From: Watersipora subatra
Lineage: Eukaryota > Bryozoa > Gymnolaemata > Cheilostomatida > Watersiporidae
NCBI RefSeq assembly: GCF_963576615.1
Contig: NC_088717.1
Coordinates: forward strand, 57,119,526-57,183,525
DNA length: 64,000 nt
Reading direction: 5' to 3'
Shown: in pieces, positions 23,546 through 34,612 of the stretch
Layout of the letters: each line of letters starts with the position of its first letter
Numbering within the stretch: the first letter of the stretch is position 1
Program-made: the position numbers and the translations under genes
Notes under the pieces: generated by a model
What the model saw: the letters and a program-made list of their open reading frames with translations, nothing else
What the model was told of the DNA's origin: nothing
Databases searched by the model: none

Positions 23546-25060
23546 CATTTTTGCTGTACTGTACCAAATGCTGTCACTGACTATCTTACAAGTATGTCAG
23601 ATTAAGATAGGCCTCTTTTACTGGATACACCTCAGCAAAATGTCAATGTAGTTTTTGTGCTCGATCATTCCTACTTTGCTGGCTTATAATTAGTACATGT
23701 ACAAGGTCTTCTTTTTGCATAACCAGGGCGCCTTTAAGTCACATTTTCCAAGTAGTTGTTGCTGTTTGTTTACCCTTGTGTATCCTGGGCACATTCTCTC
23801 AAAAACCTCTAATCAGAACTAAGACAACCGCAGATCAGAATCGGAAGATTACATTACTTGATCTAAAAACTGAGCATTACAAAGTTCATAGTACGTGTAG
23901 TCTATGTATACATAGTAACCTATGCGTGCATGTATTATTTTATAACCCTATATTATTTAGTCTTGTGTACTACATGTAATACTATTACTCATTTTTGTGT
24001 AAAAATATTGTTGTCTCATGGATTGCTGTCTCTGTGTTTATTACCCAGTGGTTATGTCATTCATTATGTCATTCGTTATGATATACCTATTATTGTGTCT
24101 TTCGAATACAAGCGGTCTTGGTGTCAAGTTTGCTGGTGGACTATATGAGGATAAAAGTACTTATTACAGTATGTTTTGTGGTAGACTGAGTCATGGTCCT
24201 AGACACGGCTATTCTAACAGCTTTGAATTATCTAATATAGGAGTGCCATTTCTTAATGGTTTAGAGTGCCTGACTTTGGAATAGCAGGCTGAAGTTCTAT
24301 TCCCAGAAAATGCCATTAATGGTGATAAAAGAAGCACTTGACCTGAAATCGTTCTCTCTGCCAAATCGATTCAAGTGATTAATCACTTGACTGGAGTTTA
24401 GTAAGAATAACATGAAATAACCAAAAATTCGCTAGTCTAGACTTAAAATGCTGGCGGAGTTGTGGTCTCGGGAACAGCCAGTAAATCTTTTCTTAAAACA
24501 AAATGATATGCTGATGCTGGTACTTAAAGGTTTTCATGCGCAATGACAAGCAGGGGCTGAATGAGTTTAGTAACTGCGTACTTTAAAGGTTTGCCCTCAC
24601 ACAGCCTTAGTTGCCTGTTGAGCTCATGAGCTTTATACCATGTTCAACAGCCTGATATGTCTCTCATAATTTAACCAACTCAGTGCATGCCACATATACA
24701 TGTATCTTTTTGAAAAAATTAGGACAGAAGGAAAAAAGGAAAGAAAGAAAAAGAGGAAAAAAGGTGAAAGAAGTGAGAGAAGTGAGGAGACACACTACTG
24801 ACAGTTTATCTTGTATCCCAGATCTAATGCATATTCAAGTGTCATCAACTGGATTTAGGCATTGCTATGACTGACTTTCTATCTCGTGTTTAGAGAATTT
24901 TTCTCATCGCTTCTTTATTTCATGGCGCTGGCTGCCATTGCTATGGTTGCTGACCTACCAGACGATATTTTCACTCTTTGTCTTTTACAATTATCGATAG
25001 AATAGTCAAAGTTCCTTGAAAATTCTAGTTACCAAACTACCTGGCTAGTGAGTTTACTTC
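23546..25060. other. Intergenic stretch left of gene A
   Basis: No host coding region recognised. It holds a tRNA-like SINE head at 24252-24305. The region from about 25080 rightward aligns with 2390-2581 and so belongs to the duplicated gene A unit. Confidence 0.5.
24252..24305 (+). repeat. tRNA-derived SINE head
   Basis: Reads like an RNA polymerase III promoter pair: an A-box-like TGGTTTAGAGTG followed after about 30 bases by a B-box-like GTTCTATTCCC. The anticodon arm cannot fold as a normal 5-bp stem with a 7-base loop, so this is a SINE or tRNA relic, not a tRNA gene. Confidence 0.5.
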
Positions 25061-25277
25061 ATCTGCATAACCAAATAAGGAAGGTGTGTATTATTTTAAA
25101 TAAGTAAAATAGTTAACAAATGAGCTATGGTTTAAAGGGCTTCGAGCTCCTCACTGCTAAGTTCTTATTCAATAATCAACCGGTTGATTTATAGAAAACT
25201 TGTGTTATATTTAGTCAGTTTTCACATGATTCCGCATTCATGAAGTATGTCGTAAAATATTTGTAAAAGTGAAGTTA

Positions 25278-27537
25278 TTAGTTTCCACCGAGGACGCCAA
25301 CAAGGTGGTCAGTGATCACACCTGCAGCATCACTTCCAGTCTTCGCGACATCATTAAGGGTTCCCTTAGCGTTGGCCAGAGCTTGAGCTGAAAGAAAGAA
25401 GTTTATAAGGTAGTAAAACTAACAGTGTGACACAAAGTGAATAGAGCTGTGAAACTGTTCATAGATATATGGAACACAGAATCGCTAAAGCAATGTAAGC
25501 ACAGAATCAATAGAGCTATGAAATAGTGTTTATAGGAATATGAAACACAGAATCAATAAAGTTATTGAACAGTGTTAGTAGGGATATAAAACACGGACTA
25601 AATAGAGCTATGAAACAGTGTTTATAGGGATATGAAACACAGAATCAATAGAGCTATGAAACAGTGTGTATAGAGATATGAAACACAGAATCAATAGAGC
25701 TATGAAAAGTGTTTATAGGGATATGAAACACAGAGTCAATAGAGCTATGAAACAGTCTGTTTAAAGAGAATTCAATACTGAAGCCTTAAAGGATTTGCCT
25801 AGTGAACATGACACTTCTTCATTGTTGACTTCACAAGGTGGATGGTTTTATTTTGACCGTTCTGTGAGTGTTTTAGAAAAGTGTTAAAACTCACTGGCAA
25901 TGCTAGTGACAGCCTCCTTAAGGGCATTCAGAGCATTGGTAGCATGGGTTCCTAGCTGAGCAGCTTGTCCCTTAAGGCTTTCAATATGTGTGGTAAGCTT
26001 GTTCTTGAGATCATCAAAGCTTCCCTTGGCAGCATCGACCAGCTTGCCAGCGTGCTCCTTAGCTTGAGCTCCAAGTGCAGCAATTCCCTACAGTGTACAC
26101 AGTAGGGAAGTAGGAAGTGCACAGGCTATTTATGTTCTACTAGACAACTTCTATATATCATAATATCTCAAGCAAAGATTTGAGATCAGAGGAAAATATA
26201 TGTTAGACTCACAGTCTTAAGGCTGTCAATGTGTGGTTGGAAGGTATCAGACACGCTTCCAGCAAAGTCAGCCAGTTTCTGCTTGGCAGCGTTCCATGCA
26301 TCTCCAATAGAGTCAAATCCGAGAATGGCTCTCTCATCAACCTTCTTACCAAACCTCTCTCTCAACTTGGACATACCAGCCTGGAAGATGTCTCTAATTT
26401 TGGAGGCAATAGTGGAGGCCATGCTGAGGAATCCCTTCTTGTTTTCTTTGTTGAACTCCGCTACAATATCATAATCTATGTGAAGACCATGTTTTCTTTG
26501 CTTCACTTGAAGTCTTTACTTGAAGCCGACTTTCAATTTCTTCCTTTTTAAATTTGTTTCAATAGTAAATTCTTTGAGATTTTTTAAGAGCTTGAAAAGT
26601 CATACTGCAAAAAACTTTGTAGTCCAACTTACCGATAATTCCATCAACTTTGTTTTCAGCATCATCTTCAATTTTCTTAAGAGAGCCTTGGTCAGCGATC
26701 ATACCAGTGAGTTTGGCGACAGCCTTCTTAAAGTTCTCCTGAAGCTTCTCTTTGAGCTACAACACAGACATGTCTGAGACATCATGATCTATGTGAGCTG
26801 CGGCTGTGTACTTCTTGGTTTCTTACTATAACAATCACCTGTTTAGATAGAAAACTTACCTGTTTAAGCTTGTCAACGCCCTGGGTGAAATGCTCCTTAA
26901 CATTATCAAGTAGTGCTCTTTTGCCAAGAAGACCCTCAGTGTTCAAGTGCTCCAAAACAGTTCCAAGCACAGCTAAAAGAATTATGCTCATAGATATATA
27001 TTTATGGTGTAAACAACAAAAAATGCTTTGAAAATTTGAGCAAAATCATTTTGGTATTTATACGCTACCTTGTCCAGCGTTTGCGAGAAGATCTCCTCCT
27101 TGGCTCAAAGCGGCATCCAGAACGTTCTGTCCGACACCTGCGAGTTTCCCTCCGAGTTTTTTGGCATGGTAACTGATGGTGTGTCCCAGTTTTTGGAACT
27201 GTATAAGAAAGCAACAGCGTAACAAGCAATCCATAGTTACATCAATAAAAACTATCACTCTATGCCAGAGGTTGAAGGTTTTAGAGAAATGTTGCACAAA
27301 CTTCAAGAGTTTGGAAAAAACCAGGTATCTCAAACAGCTATAACATAAAGGAATACAAGAAAGGTATCTCTTACAGCCATAACATAAAGGAATACAATAA
27401 AGGTATACGACACTTACAGTGCATACAAAGGAGTTGGAGCTGGTACACACAAATGGTGGTGGGCCAACGGGAGTTGTGGTATCTTGGGCAAAAGCCCCGA
27501 CAATGGCTACGGCCAATATTACTGCAGCGAACTTCAT
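25278..27537 (-). CDS. Gene A: secreted all-helical protein, 7 coding exons, 350 aa
   Basis: Coding exons on the minus strand: 27418-27537, 27069-27198, 26860-26972, 26633-26756, 26213-26475, 25895-26087, 25278-25387. They total 1053 bases, with every junction GT-AG and phases 0,0/1,1/0,0/1,1/0,0/1,1/end. The protein starts with a signal peptide (MKFAAVILAVAIVGAFA, probable cleavage before QD). A short Pro/Thr linker with two Cys (VCTSSNSFVC) follows, then about 310 residues of amphipathic helix rich in Lys, Ala, Leu, Asp and Gln and without Cys. Local repeats include LGKRALLDNV (exon 3) and VDERAILGFDSIGDAWNAAK (exon 5). No catalytic motif or transmembrane segment follows the signal. The make-up resembles apolipoprotein- or LEA-type helical proteins, so lipid, surface or stress binding is a guess. 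Gene C is a relative and 2582-10310 a decayed duplicate. The exon model is secure; the function is unknown. Confidence 0.9.
25409..25770. repeat. 46-bp intronic minisatellite (right copy)
   Basis: About seven diverged units with GAGCTATGAAACAGTGTTTA and GATATGAAACACAGAATCAA, lying in intron 6 of gene A. The sister array is at 4195-4425. Confidence 0.88.
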
Positions 27538-27859
27538 CTTTTTAAATCAGGTGACAACCTAAAAACACAAAGCAGTTTTACTTTATTTCATTTTCATATA
27601 TTTGCAAAAACATGCAGATGTCATGAGTGGTTTATATAGAAAACTTCAAGCATATCCAGATTCACTTATTCTGAAAGCATACGCTCACCCAGGAAGTTAT
27701 CGTATGTTGATACATGCTGATATTGTCCAAACACTTCACAGTATTATCTACATGTACACTCCATTGTAGCTAATTGCTAACAAACATGATATTTATGCAT
27801 TTATCCAACAAAGAATATAACTATATACTTTGGTGATGAACAGGCTATATAATGCTTAC

Positions 27860-27880
27860 CTTGCAATATTCGACTACTGG
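27860..27880 (-). other. 5' untranslated exon of gene A
   Basis: On the minus strand a short exon ends AATATTGCAAG at 27860, followed by the donor GTAAGC. The matching acceptor TTTTTAG precedes position 27558, 21 bases before the ATG. The inferred start is an initiator-like TCCAGTA near 27878, about 30 bases from the TATA box. Confidence 0.65.
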
Positions 27881-27906
27881 AGTAGAGAATCCTCTCTTGG
27901 TTCCAG

Positions 27907-27914
27907 TTTATATA
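27907..27914 (-). promoter_or_regulatory. TATA box of gene A
   Basis: TATATAAA on the minus strand, 30 bases upstream of an initiator-like TCCAGTA and followed by a 5' exon with a good splice donor. The duplicate at 2582-10310 has no counterpart because its homology ends before this point. Confidence 0.7.
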
Positions 27915-27959
27915 CCCTTTTCCCTCTTACTCTTTTCTATATGTACATGCAGTCAACAG

Positions 27960-28315
27960 TAAAATGCTGCATCTTATAATGGGAAAGATAGTTAGGTAAT
28001 AGAACATCTGGTCTTTCTCTCCTAATCAGCCCTTTACGTCAGTTCCTTCTACCGGAAGGTAAACATGAGACTTGTATGGATGGTTAAATGGACTTAGTTT
28101 GCTTGATACATTTTATACTCTGTAGTCAATCTTTAAACAAACTGAACTAAAGAAAAACTTAAAGTTGTTTGTAAATAACAAACCTGAATCATAATATGTA
28201 GTTAAGAGGACAGTGGCTCCTCTCTACAAAACAGTTTGCTTGATACGCTGACTCTCAGAGGCTAATATATAGTCTACTGACAAGTTACTATAAAACCTTT
28301 ACATTTTATACTCTT
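27960..28315. other. Upstream flank of gene A, nothing recognised
   Basis: AT-rich spacer between the promoter and block B'. It contains a short internal echo (GTTTGCTTGATACRYT near 28097 and 28226) but no gene. Confidence 0.5.
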
Positions 28316-28770
28316 TCCTTTATCATTAACCAAGCTTAGCTTAATGGAACCTTAAAGCTTTAAGAACCTTTTTTAGAAAATAGCAATACCATACCAGCAG
28401 TTTCTAGACAACCAGTTTTCATTCCTGCTGACTGTTCTCCTCAATAAATCTTCTCTCGTTCTCATCAAACTCAAGATAGCCAACTGCCAGCCAGGAAAGA
28501 TCAGCATTGCAAATCATTCCTCTCTGTCTTCATACAGTCTTTGATTATTTGATTTAATTAGACTTGCTTCCTTTTCTATCAGGAGTTTATAAATATACTG
28601 GTCCTAACTTTTCCTAGGCTGTTTGTTTGGTCTTGTATCTTTCCTGCTATAGTTGTGTCACAGCAATAGTCTTTTTCTTCGATATTTAAACCATTTGATT
28701 TCTCTGGTAATTTATCCATCTTAGTTAGCCTGTGAGCTTCTGGCTTACTGTCATCTTTCCTACTGATGCA

Positions 28771-29884
28771 TATTCCCACGACCGAACGAGCGGAGCGAAG
28801 TTTGAGAGTTTTTTATGATAAATGCATGTGCACGCAACTTACGAAAATTATTTATCAACAACGTCGCAAACCCTTGCATCGAAATCTCATCTACAAATTT
28901 AACCATTTTTCAATGGAGTCGTTAAAGTACAAAACACATATAAACCTATTTAAATATATTACCAAGTCAATGAAAAGTGTCGACATTCTCTTAAAACTTA
29001 CCCATCTGAACGGATTATACACAAATAGACAGATTAATTTGACCGAAAATCGTTATTAAAACTTGCTAAGCCTTACTTTTATCAAAACTGAGACCGGCAA
29101 TTGAAACGCTGAGCAACAGAGAATAGAACCATTAAGTCGGGCGCATTTCACAAAAAATAACGTGCACATTTCACCAGTCTATAGCATTGTCGAATTGCCG
29201 AAGGTTTCTGTAACTAACGTAGAAGTACAGAAATCGTTTCTTTTTTGCCGATTTCAAAGTAACTGACATTTTGGAAACTTTTGAGTACTTTGGTATTCTA
29301 ACTGATGTCTAAAGCAGTGAAAGTAAAGGAAATGATGATGATATTTTTTTCTAATGATTCTTATGAGATTATTACAATATTTAATTATAAGTTTGGAGGA
29401 CTATTGAAGTCTTATAGTCACACTCACAACATCGATGATGGGCAATATGTTACTGTTATTATTTTTTCTAAATAGTTTTGTTAAATAAATTTTCTAAAAA
29501 TCTATATAAATATCCCAACTTCTTGATATTGTTAGCTATGACGTTTGGAATTGTAAACAAAATTGTGCATTGGTTTTCTATTATTACTTTATTAATAATA
29601 TTGGTTATTCTAATAATATCAGTGCATTTTACTTCTAATATTGGCCAATATTGCATTTCTCTTATTGCAGGGAGAAAGATATAAACATATAATCTTTTCC
29701 TTTCATTATTGCTGTTTGTTGTGTATAACAACACCCACACCCAGTACATTACAGCTACCATTGCAGTTATCCTATTGCACTGCAGTGCCATTTGACTGCT
29801 AATAGTGCATTTCTCAACCATCAGTACCCTTTCTTTTTTCTAATATCACTTTGGTCGTGGGCTTTATGACAGGGGAATTTCTAG
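28771..29884. mobile_element. 1.1-kb insertion with short terminal inverted repeats
   Basis: Absent from the left copy of block B, which gives a pre-insertion site. Near its ends lie CCCACGACC (28775-28783) and its inverse GGTCGTGGG (29853-29861). Outside these, ATTCCC and GGGGAAT may extend the inverted ends. The left end continues with GAACGAGCGGAGCGAAG. Inside is an open plus-strand frame (28766-29059) without a recognisable domain. It is probably a non-autonomous DNA transposon; the superfamily is not assigned. Confidence 0.6.
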
Positions 29885-30230
29885 TTATATATATTACTTT
29901 ATTGGTAACAATTTTATTTCAGACATAAAATTTTTCAAATTATGCCAAACAAGAATCATAAAACGAAAAGAAAAGAAAAAAAAACATCAGTTAACCACTA
30001 AATCAAATGAATGGTTTGACGTAGAGCATATAAAATACCTTTTTTTGCTAAGAGCATGGGTATTAGGTCGAAGATTGTTAAAGCGGCCCGCAATAGTGTT
30101 TTCAAAACAATTATTAGATGTTGTATGATATTACTAATATTTTCTTTATGCTGTTCCTTTTAACGTTTCATACTTTATTTCCATAAAGCACAATTGGCCA
30201 TAGTTTTTGGTCATTTGTCCTTGGTCACAG

Positions 30231-30515
30231 TTTCAGATCTGTTCTGATCTCAATCAGTTTTAGATCTGATCTCAATCAGTCTCCGATCTGATCTCAATCA
30301 GTCTCAGATCTGATCTCAATCAGTCTCAGATCTGATCTCAATCAGTCTCAGATCTGATTGAGATCAGTCTCAGATCTGATTTCAATCTGTCTCAGATCTG
30401 ATTGAAATCAGTCTCAGATCTGATTTCAATCAGTTTCAGATTTGATCTCAATCAGTCTCAAATCTGATCACAATCAGTCTCAGAGCTGATCTTAATCAGT
30501 CTAGAATCAATCTCA
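30231..30515. repeat. 22-bp minisatellite, about 13 units
   Basis: Units of TCTCAGATCTGATCTCAATC plus AG, some inverted or variant (ATTGAGATCAG, ATTGAAATCAG) in the middle of the array. The left block B has about four units at the same place. Confidence 0.88.
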
Positions 30516-30770
30516 GACAGAAAGCTGCTGAGATAACTAAACATGGCTACCTTGTTTCACCTCTACTGTTTCCATGGTCATTGTTTGAAATCTATAGAGC
30601 ATAACTATTTGCTTATTTAGAAGTAAACCTTGAGCTTTTATCTCGTGTAGCAATCAAGTCTCACCATAATACGGTTCTGTAGGTAATGGCTTGTATCTGG
30701 TTGGGCTGTGTCATCATCATATGCCAAAAAATTGGTCTACACCTGAGTATCTCCTGTTTCTCTAATGGCA

Positions 30771-32080
30771 AAACACAAACTCCTACATAAAATCAGAGGA
30801 GGAAGTAATTTGCTATCTTATTTCACTCCAGTTTTCATCACAAATCAGAGTATTTTTTATACAGTAAAAACTACATACACTAAACTAAATTGTATGCGCT
30901 TAGGATTGCTCTACAAAGATGTTAGGAGGCAGTTTAACATTCCAACATTAGTCACAAAATAATCTTGAGAACTCTACTAAATGCTTTTTTAGATATAACA
31001 ATTTGTCATAAAGAGTGGTTGGTCACATTACCAGTATTTGTCCATCATATCTTCAATAGGAACAGTATCTCTGTACCCGTGTTGCCATACTCCCAATTCG
31101 CTCTTTACCAGACTCTCTAGCCAATAGCTTATTTCATATCTCCTTTAATCTTCAGCCTAGCAATGTAGACAGGTAGTGCCATCATATTTAGCTTCTCATG
31201 GTATGTTGATATTTTTTATCCTTCAAGATTCTTCGGTTGTATACCTTCCATTATTTTCTTGTATGTTTTGGTTAAATAGAATATATTTTGTTTTCTCTCA
31301 TTATTTGTTCCTTTCATTATCCAATGTCTAAAACCTTCAAATTTGTCCCCAGCTTCTTCTTTCACAGCCTCATTCTACTAGAATGTATGTTTTTTTATTT
31401 ATTTAGCCTTTGTCTACTTTTATAGTTGGTTTTAGATTACACAATCGTTCCACAGATGTCTAATATTGACAAAGTCAAATCTTTTCAATATGCCCAAAAT
31501 ATTACTTACAATGTTCGCTAGGTCAATTAAACTAAACTAAAACTTAATTTTATTTTATCTTTTGTTACAGATATTGGTCTCATTGGTTGCTCTTTTTGAT
31601 TTTATCTCAGTAGTAAAAAGTTGGTTCTCGTCATTGGTAATCTGTGGTCTGAGTTTAAAGAGCATAATGATAATGCTATACTTCTTTGACTGTTTTCTGA
31701 TTCATACACACAAAAAGCCCATCACTACTTTTTTGGTGTAATCGCATGTCTCTCCTTACCATATGTATCATTTGAAAGCCTAATTTTAGGAAAAACTAAT
31801 GCCATGAAGTAACTTTCAACTAACATGCAAGTAGGCCATGATTTCTTTGACTGTTTCTATTAAGACATATGTTAAAATACATTTAGGAGAAAAGAGATGA
31901 TAAAAGATATAAATAACTTGTTGATCCAAGGAGTGAGATAGCTACCTGCAACAGCTGTAACTTCACACTCAATTCGAGGTTAAAGTTCAACTTATGTAAG
32001 GAAACATTCTTAGATACCTTTTGGTTAGTTCTATATTTGATATCTTGTCTTCATCTGAAAATTGTTCACATTTTTTGTCA
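30771..32080. other. Intergenic stretch, nothing recognised
   Basis: AT-rich single-copy-looking sequence; no coding region on either strand has a recognisable domain. Confidence 0.5.
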
Positions 32081-32082
32081 CT

Positions 32083-32180
32083 AATACACTGATGATGATA
32101 TCGTCACTAATACACTGATGATGATATTGTCACTAATACACTGATGATGATATCGTCACTAATGCACTGATGGTGATATC
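32083..32180. repeat. 26-bp tandem repeat, about 4 units
   Basis: Units of TCACTAATACACTGATGATG plus ATATCG. Confidence 0.85.
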
Positions 32181-32439
32181 ATTTTAACCTTCACTTTTGG
32201 GTTTACCATCTCAGCTAATGCTAAAAAACAACCCTTGTGGGTTATTTCATCATCTTTTCAACCTTGAAAACTCAGATTTCAGGAAACCTACATGTACACA
32301 TTAGGTGAAGTAATAACCAGTTAACAAGTTAAAATCAAATTGCATATAAGTGAGTACTTCGTTTACATGCATAACATACTGAAATTATGCTTGTTAAGAT
32401 TAAAAGGGTTTCTCAGCTTTTATCAAGTCCTCAGGTTAT

Positions 32440-32895
32440 GTCTACCCATCTGCTACCACATGCAATGTGAATGCAGGCCATGTCTACCCATCTGCTGCCT
32501 CATGTGATGGGAATGCGGGCCATGCCTACCCACCTGCTACCTCATGCGATGTGAGTGCAGGCAATGCCTACCCATCTGCTGCCTCATGCAATGTGAATGC
32601 AGGCCAAGTCTACCTATCTGCTGCCTCATGCGATGTGAATGCAGGCCATGTCTACCTATCTGCTTCCTCATACGATGTGAATGCAAGTCATGTCTACCCA
32701 TCTGCTGCCTCATGCGATGTGAATGCAGGCAATGTCTACTCATCTGCTGCCTCATGCAATGTAAATGCAGGCCATGTCTACCCATCTGCTGCCTCATGCG
32801 ATGTGAATGCAGGCAATGTCTACTCATCTGCTGGCTCATGCAATGTGAATGCAGGCCATGTCTACCCATCTGCTGCCTCATGCGATGTGAATTTT
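32440..32895. repeat. 42-bp minisatellite, about 11 units
   Basis: Units of the type GATGTGAATGCAGGCCATGT followed by CTACCCATCTGCTGCCTCATGC. Since 42 is a multiple of three, two plus-strand frames and one minus-strand frame stay open through the array (for example a 14-residue repeat NAGHVYPSAASCDV). No signal peptide, splice context or polyadenylation site marks it as a gene, so I call it a repeat. Confidence 0.85.
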
Positions 32896-32982
32896 TAGAA
32901 CTAGTAATATACACTATTTTAGGTAGCAACATTCAAAGATATTTATAGTAGTCAGGTTATAGAAACGTTTTATTTTTTGTAG

Positions 32983-33135
32983 AACCCTCTAGCTATGTAG
33001 AGCCCTCAAGGTATGTAGAGCCTTCAAGCTATGTAGAGTCCTCAAGCTATGTAGAACTCTAAAGCTATGGGGAGCTCTAAAGCTACAATGTATGTAGAGC
33101 CCTCAATTTATGGGAAACCTCAAGCTATGTAAGTG
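32983..33135. repeat. 18-bp tandem repeat, about 8 units
   Basis: Diverged units of CTATGTAGAGCCCTCAAG. Confidence 0.85.
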
Positions 33136-33790
33136 GCTCAGCTACATAGCTGGAGCAAGTAAACTAGTCAGCAAATAATTGACAGGAGTCCTTGCACGCA
33201 GCACCACTGAAGACAAACTCTCTTGGTAACAATCTTTTGTTGATTTAAAGATTGCATTTTCACTATGACTGAGTTGTTAATATTGCCATTTTATCTCGAT
33301 GCTCACAGTACACAGATTGCTAAAACTGTTGATGCCTACTATCTCAATAGTTTGTAAACATGATCTCTGCTTATTTGTTATAAGCAGAAGCTGTTGGGTT
33401 TTTTAAAGTTGTCTAGGCGCCTCTGAAAATAACGGCAAAAGAGCTCTCTCATAAATGGAGGAACACCTACTTGCTATAAAGAGCTGAAAAATAAGTCACC
33501 AGACACCAGAGGTTAACCACCAAGAGTAACCAAAGCTAAACCACCAGAAGTGGCAAGTGTAGAACTATCAGAAAACACTAAAATTGAACCATCAAGAGCC
33601 AATAGTAAAAATCACAAAGAGTCACATGAGTTGAACGACAGTAAGCTACAGCTCTTGACAATCATTAAGAAATCCTAAAATGTCTTAAAATCTCCTAAAA
33701 TGCTCCACAACCGCTCTATAGGATACATTTCTATATAGTTACCGCAAGTTATTCCTAGTTAATTCTACTTATGCATAGTTAACTCAATGC
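33135..33790. other. Intergenic stretch, nothing recognised
   Basis: No coding region or structured repeat seen beyond loose short echoes (CTAAAATGTCTTAAAATCTC near 33675). Confidence 0.45.
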
Positions 33791-34612
33791 AAAACTGACA
33801 CATATAGTTTAATCACAGTGTAACTGACACATACAGTTTAATCACAGTATAACTGACACATATAGTTTCTCTCTCTCTCTCTGCAATCCCTCTCTTTAGA
33901 GTAAGATGTCTGCTTGCTTTATTGATGTGTTTGGTGTGTTTTAAGATGGCTTCGTAGTCCGATCATTGCTCTGCATTGACGATTGCAATGTGGACATTGG
34001 TAGTCATCATTCATCAAAGTATCAGATGAGCTAAGCCGCACTTTTCGTGCTGCCTTGAGCTCTTCTCTGTGACGCATTTTTTCATTTTCAAGTATCTTCA
34101 CCCCTTTATGAGTTAGAGTTCTCCATCCAGTTCTTCTCGTGGCATTCCATTCCCAGGTTTCACATCTGATGTGACAACGCTTCAAGCTATCTTTGAGACA
34201 GTCTTTATAGCGCTTTCTTTGTCCCCCCTGTGACCTCTTCCCATTTTCTAGTTCGGCATACAGAATCTGTTTTGGTAGTCTGTAGTTTGGCATTCTAACC
34301 AAGTGTCCAGCCCAACGAAGTCTGTTCTTAACGATCATACTTTCGAGGCTGGACATCTTAGCTTGTTGATACACACTATTGTTAGTGTGTTTGTCAGACC
34401 ATTTGATCATTAGTAATTCTCTCATTTTCCTCATGTGATAGTTCTCCAGAACCTTAACGCCAGTGCTGTAAGTAGCCCACGTTTCTGAACATATAGTTTA
34501 ATCACAGTATAACTGACACATATAGTTTAATCACAGTATAACTGACATATATAGTTTAATCACGGTATAACTGACACATATAGTTTAATCACAGTATGAC
34601 TGACACATGTAG
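33790..34612. repeat. 29-bp minisatellite split by a LINE fragment
   Basis: Units of AACTGACACATATAGTTTAA plus TCACAGTAT at 33790-33868 and 34490-34612. The LINE piece 33869-34489 lies between them. Confidence 0.88.
33869..34489 (-). mobile_element. LINE 3' fragment with C-terminal C2H2 zinc finger
   Basis: Open on the minus strand from the truncation point to 33919, about 190 codons. It has the thumb-region signature of LINE polymerases (SETWATYSTGVKVLENYH, KMRELLMIKWSDKHTNNSVY, KNRLRWAGHLVRMP) and ends in a single C2H2 finger (CPHCNRQ...HLKTHQTH). The 3' tail is a (GA)n run instead of poly-A. The 10-bp word CATATAGTTT flanks it on both sides (33859-33868 and 34490-34499), as a target duplication would, though the flank is itself repetitive. 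The absence of stops suggests a recent insertion. Confidence 0.85.

Larger units (their letters stand above)
28316..30770. repeat. Segmental duplication block B' (right copy)
   Basis: Aligns with 1-2330. It differs by a 1.1-kb insertion (28771-29884), a longer 22-bp array (about 13 units against 4), and only one unit of the 30-bp repeat that has expanded in the left copy. No host gene is supported. Confidence 0.78.

Noticed and set aside
24252-24305. Possible functional tRNA gene
   Set aside because: The anticodon arm does not fold as required and the B box is imperfect; a SINE head fits better.
28579-28779. Minus-strand frame partly conserved with 240-440 in the left block
   Set aside because: It starts with GTG inside the inserted element, the left copy has a stop, and differences between copies are mostly amino-acid changing. 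Conservation is explained by the segmental duplication.
32467-32948. Cys-rich repeat protein frames
   Set aside because: All explained by the 42-bp tandem array; kept only as a low-interest finding.
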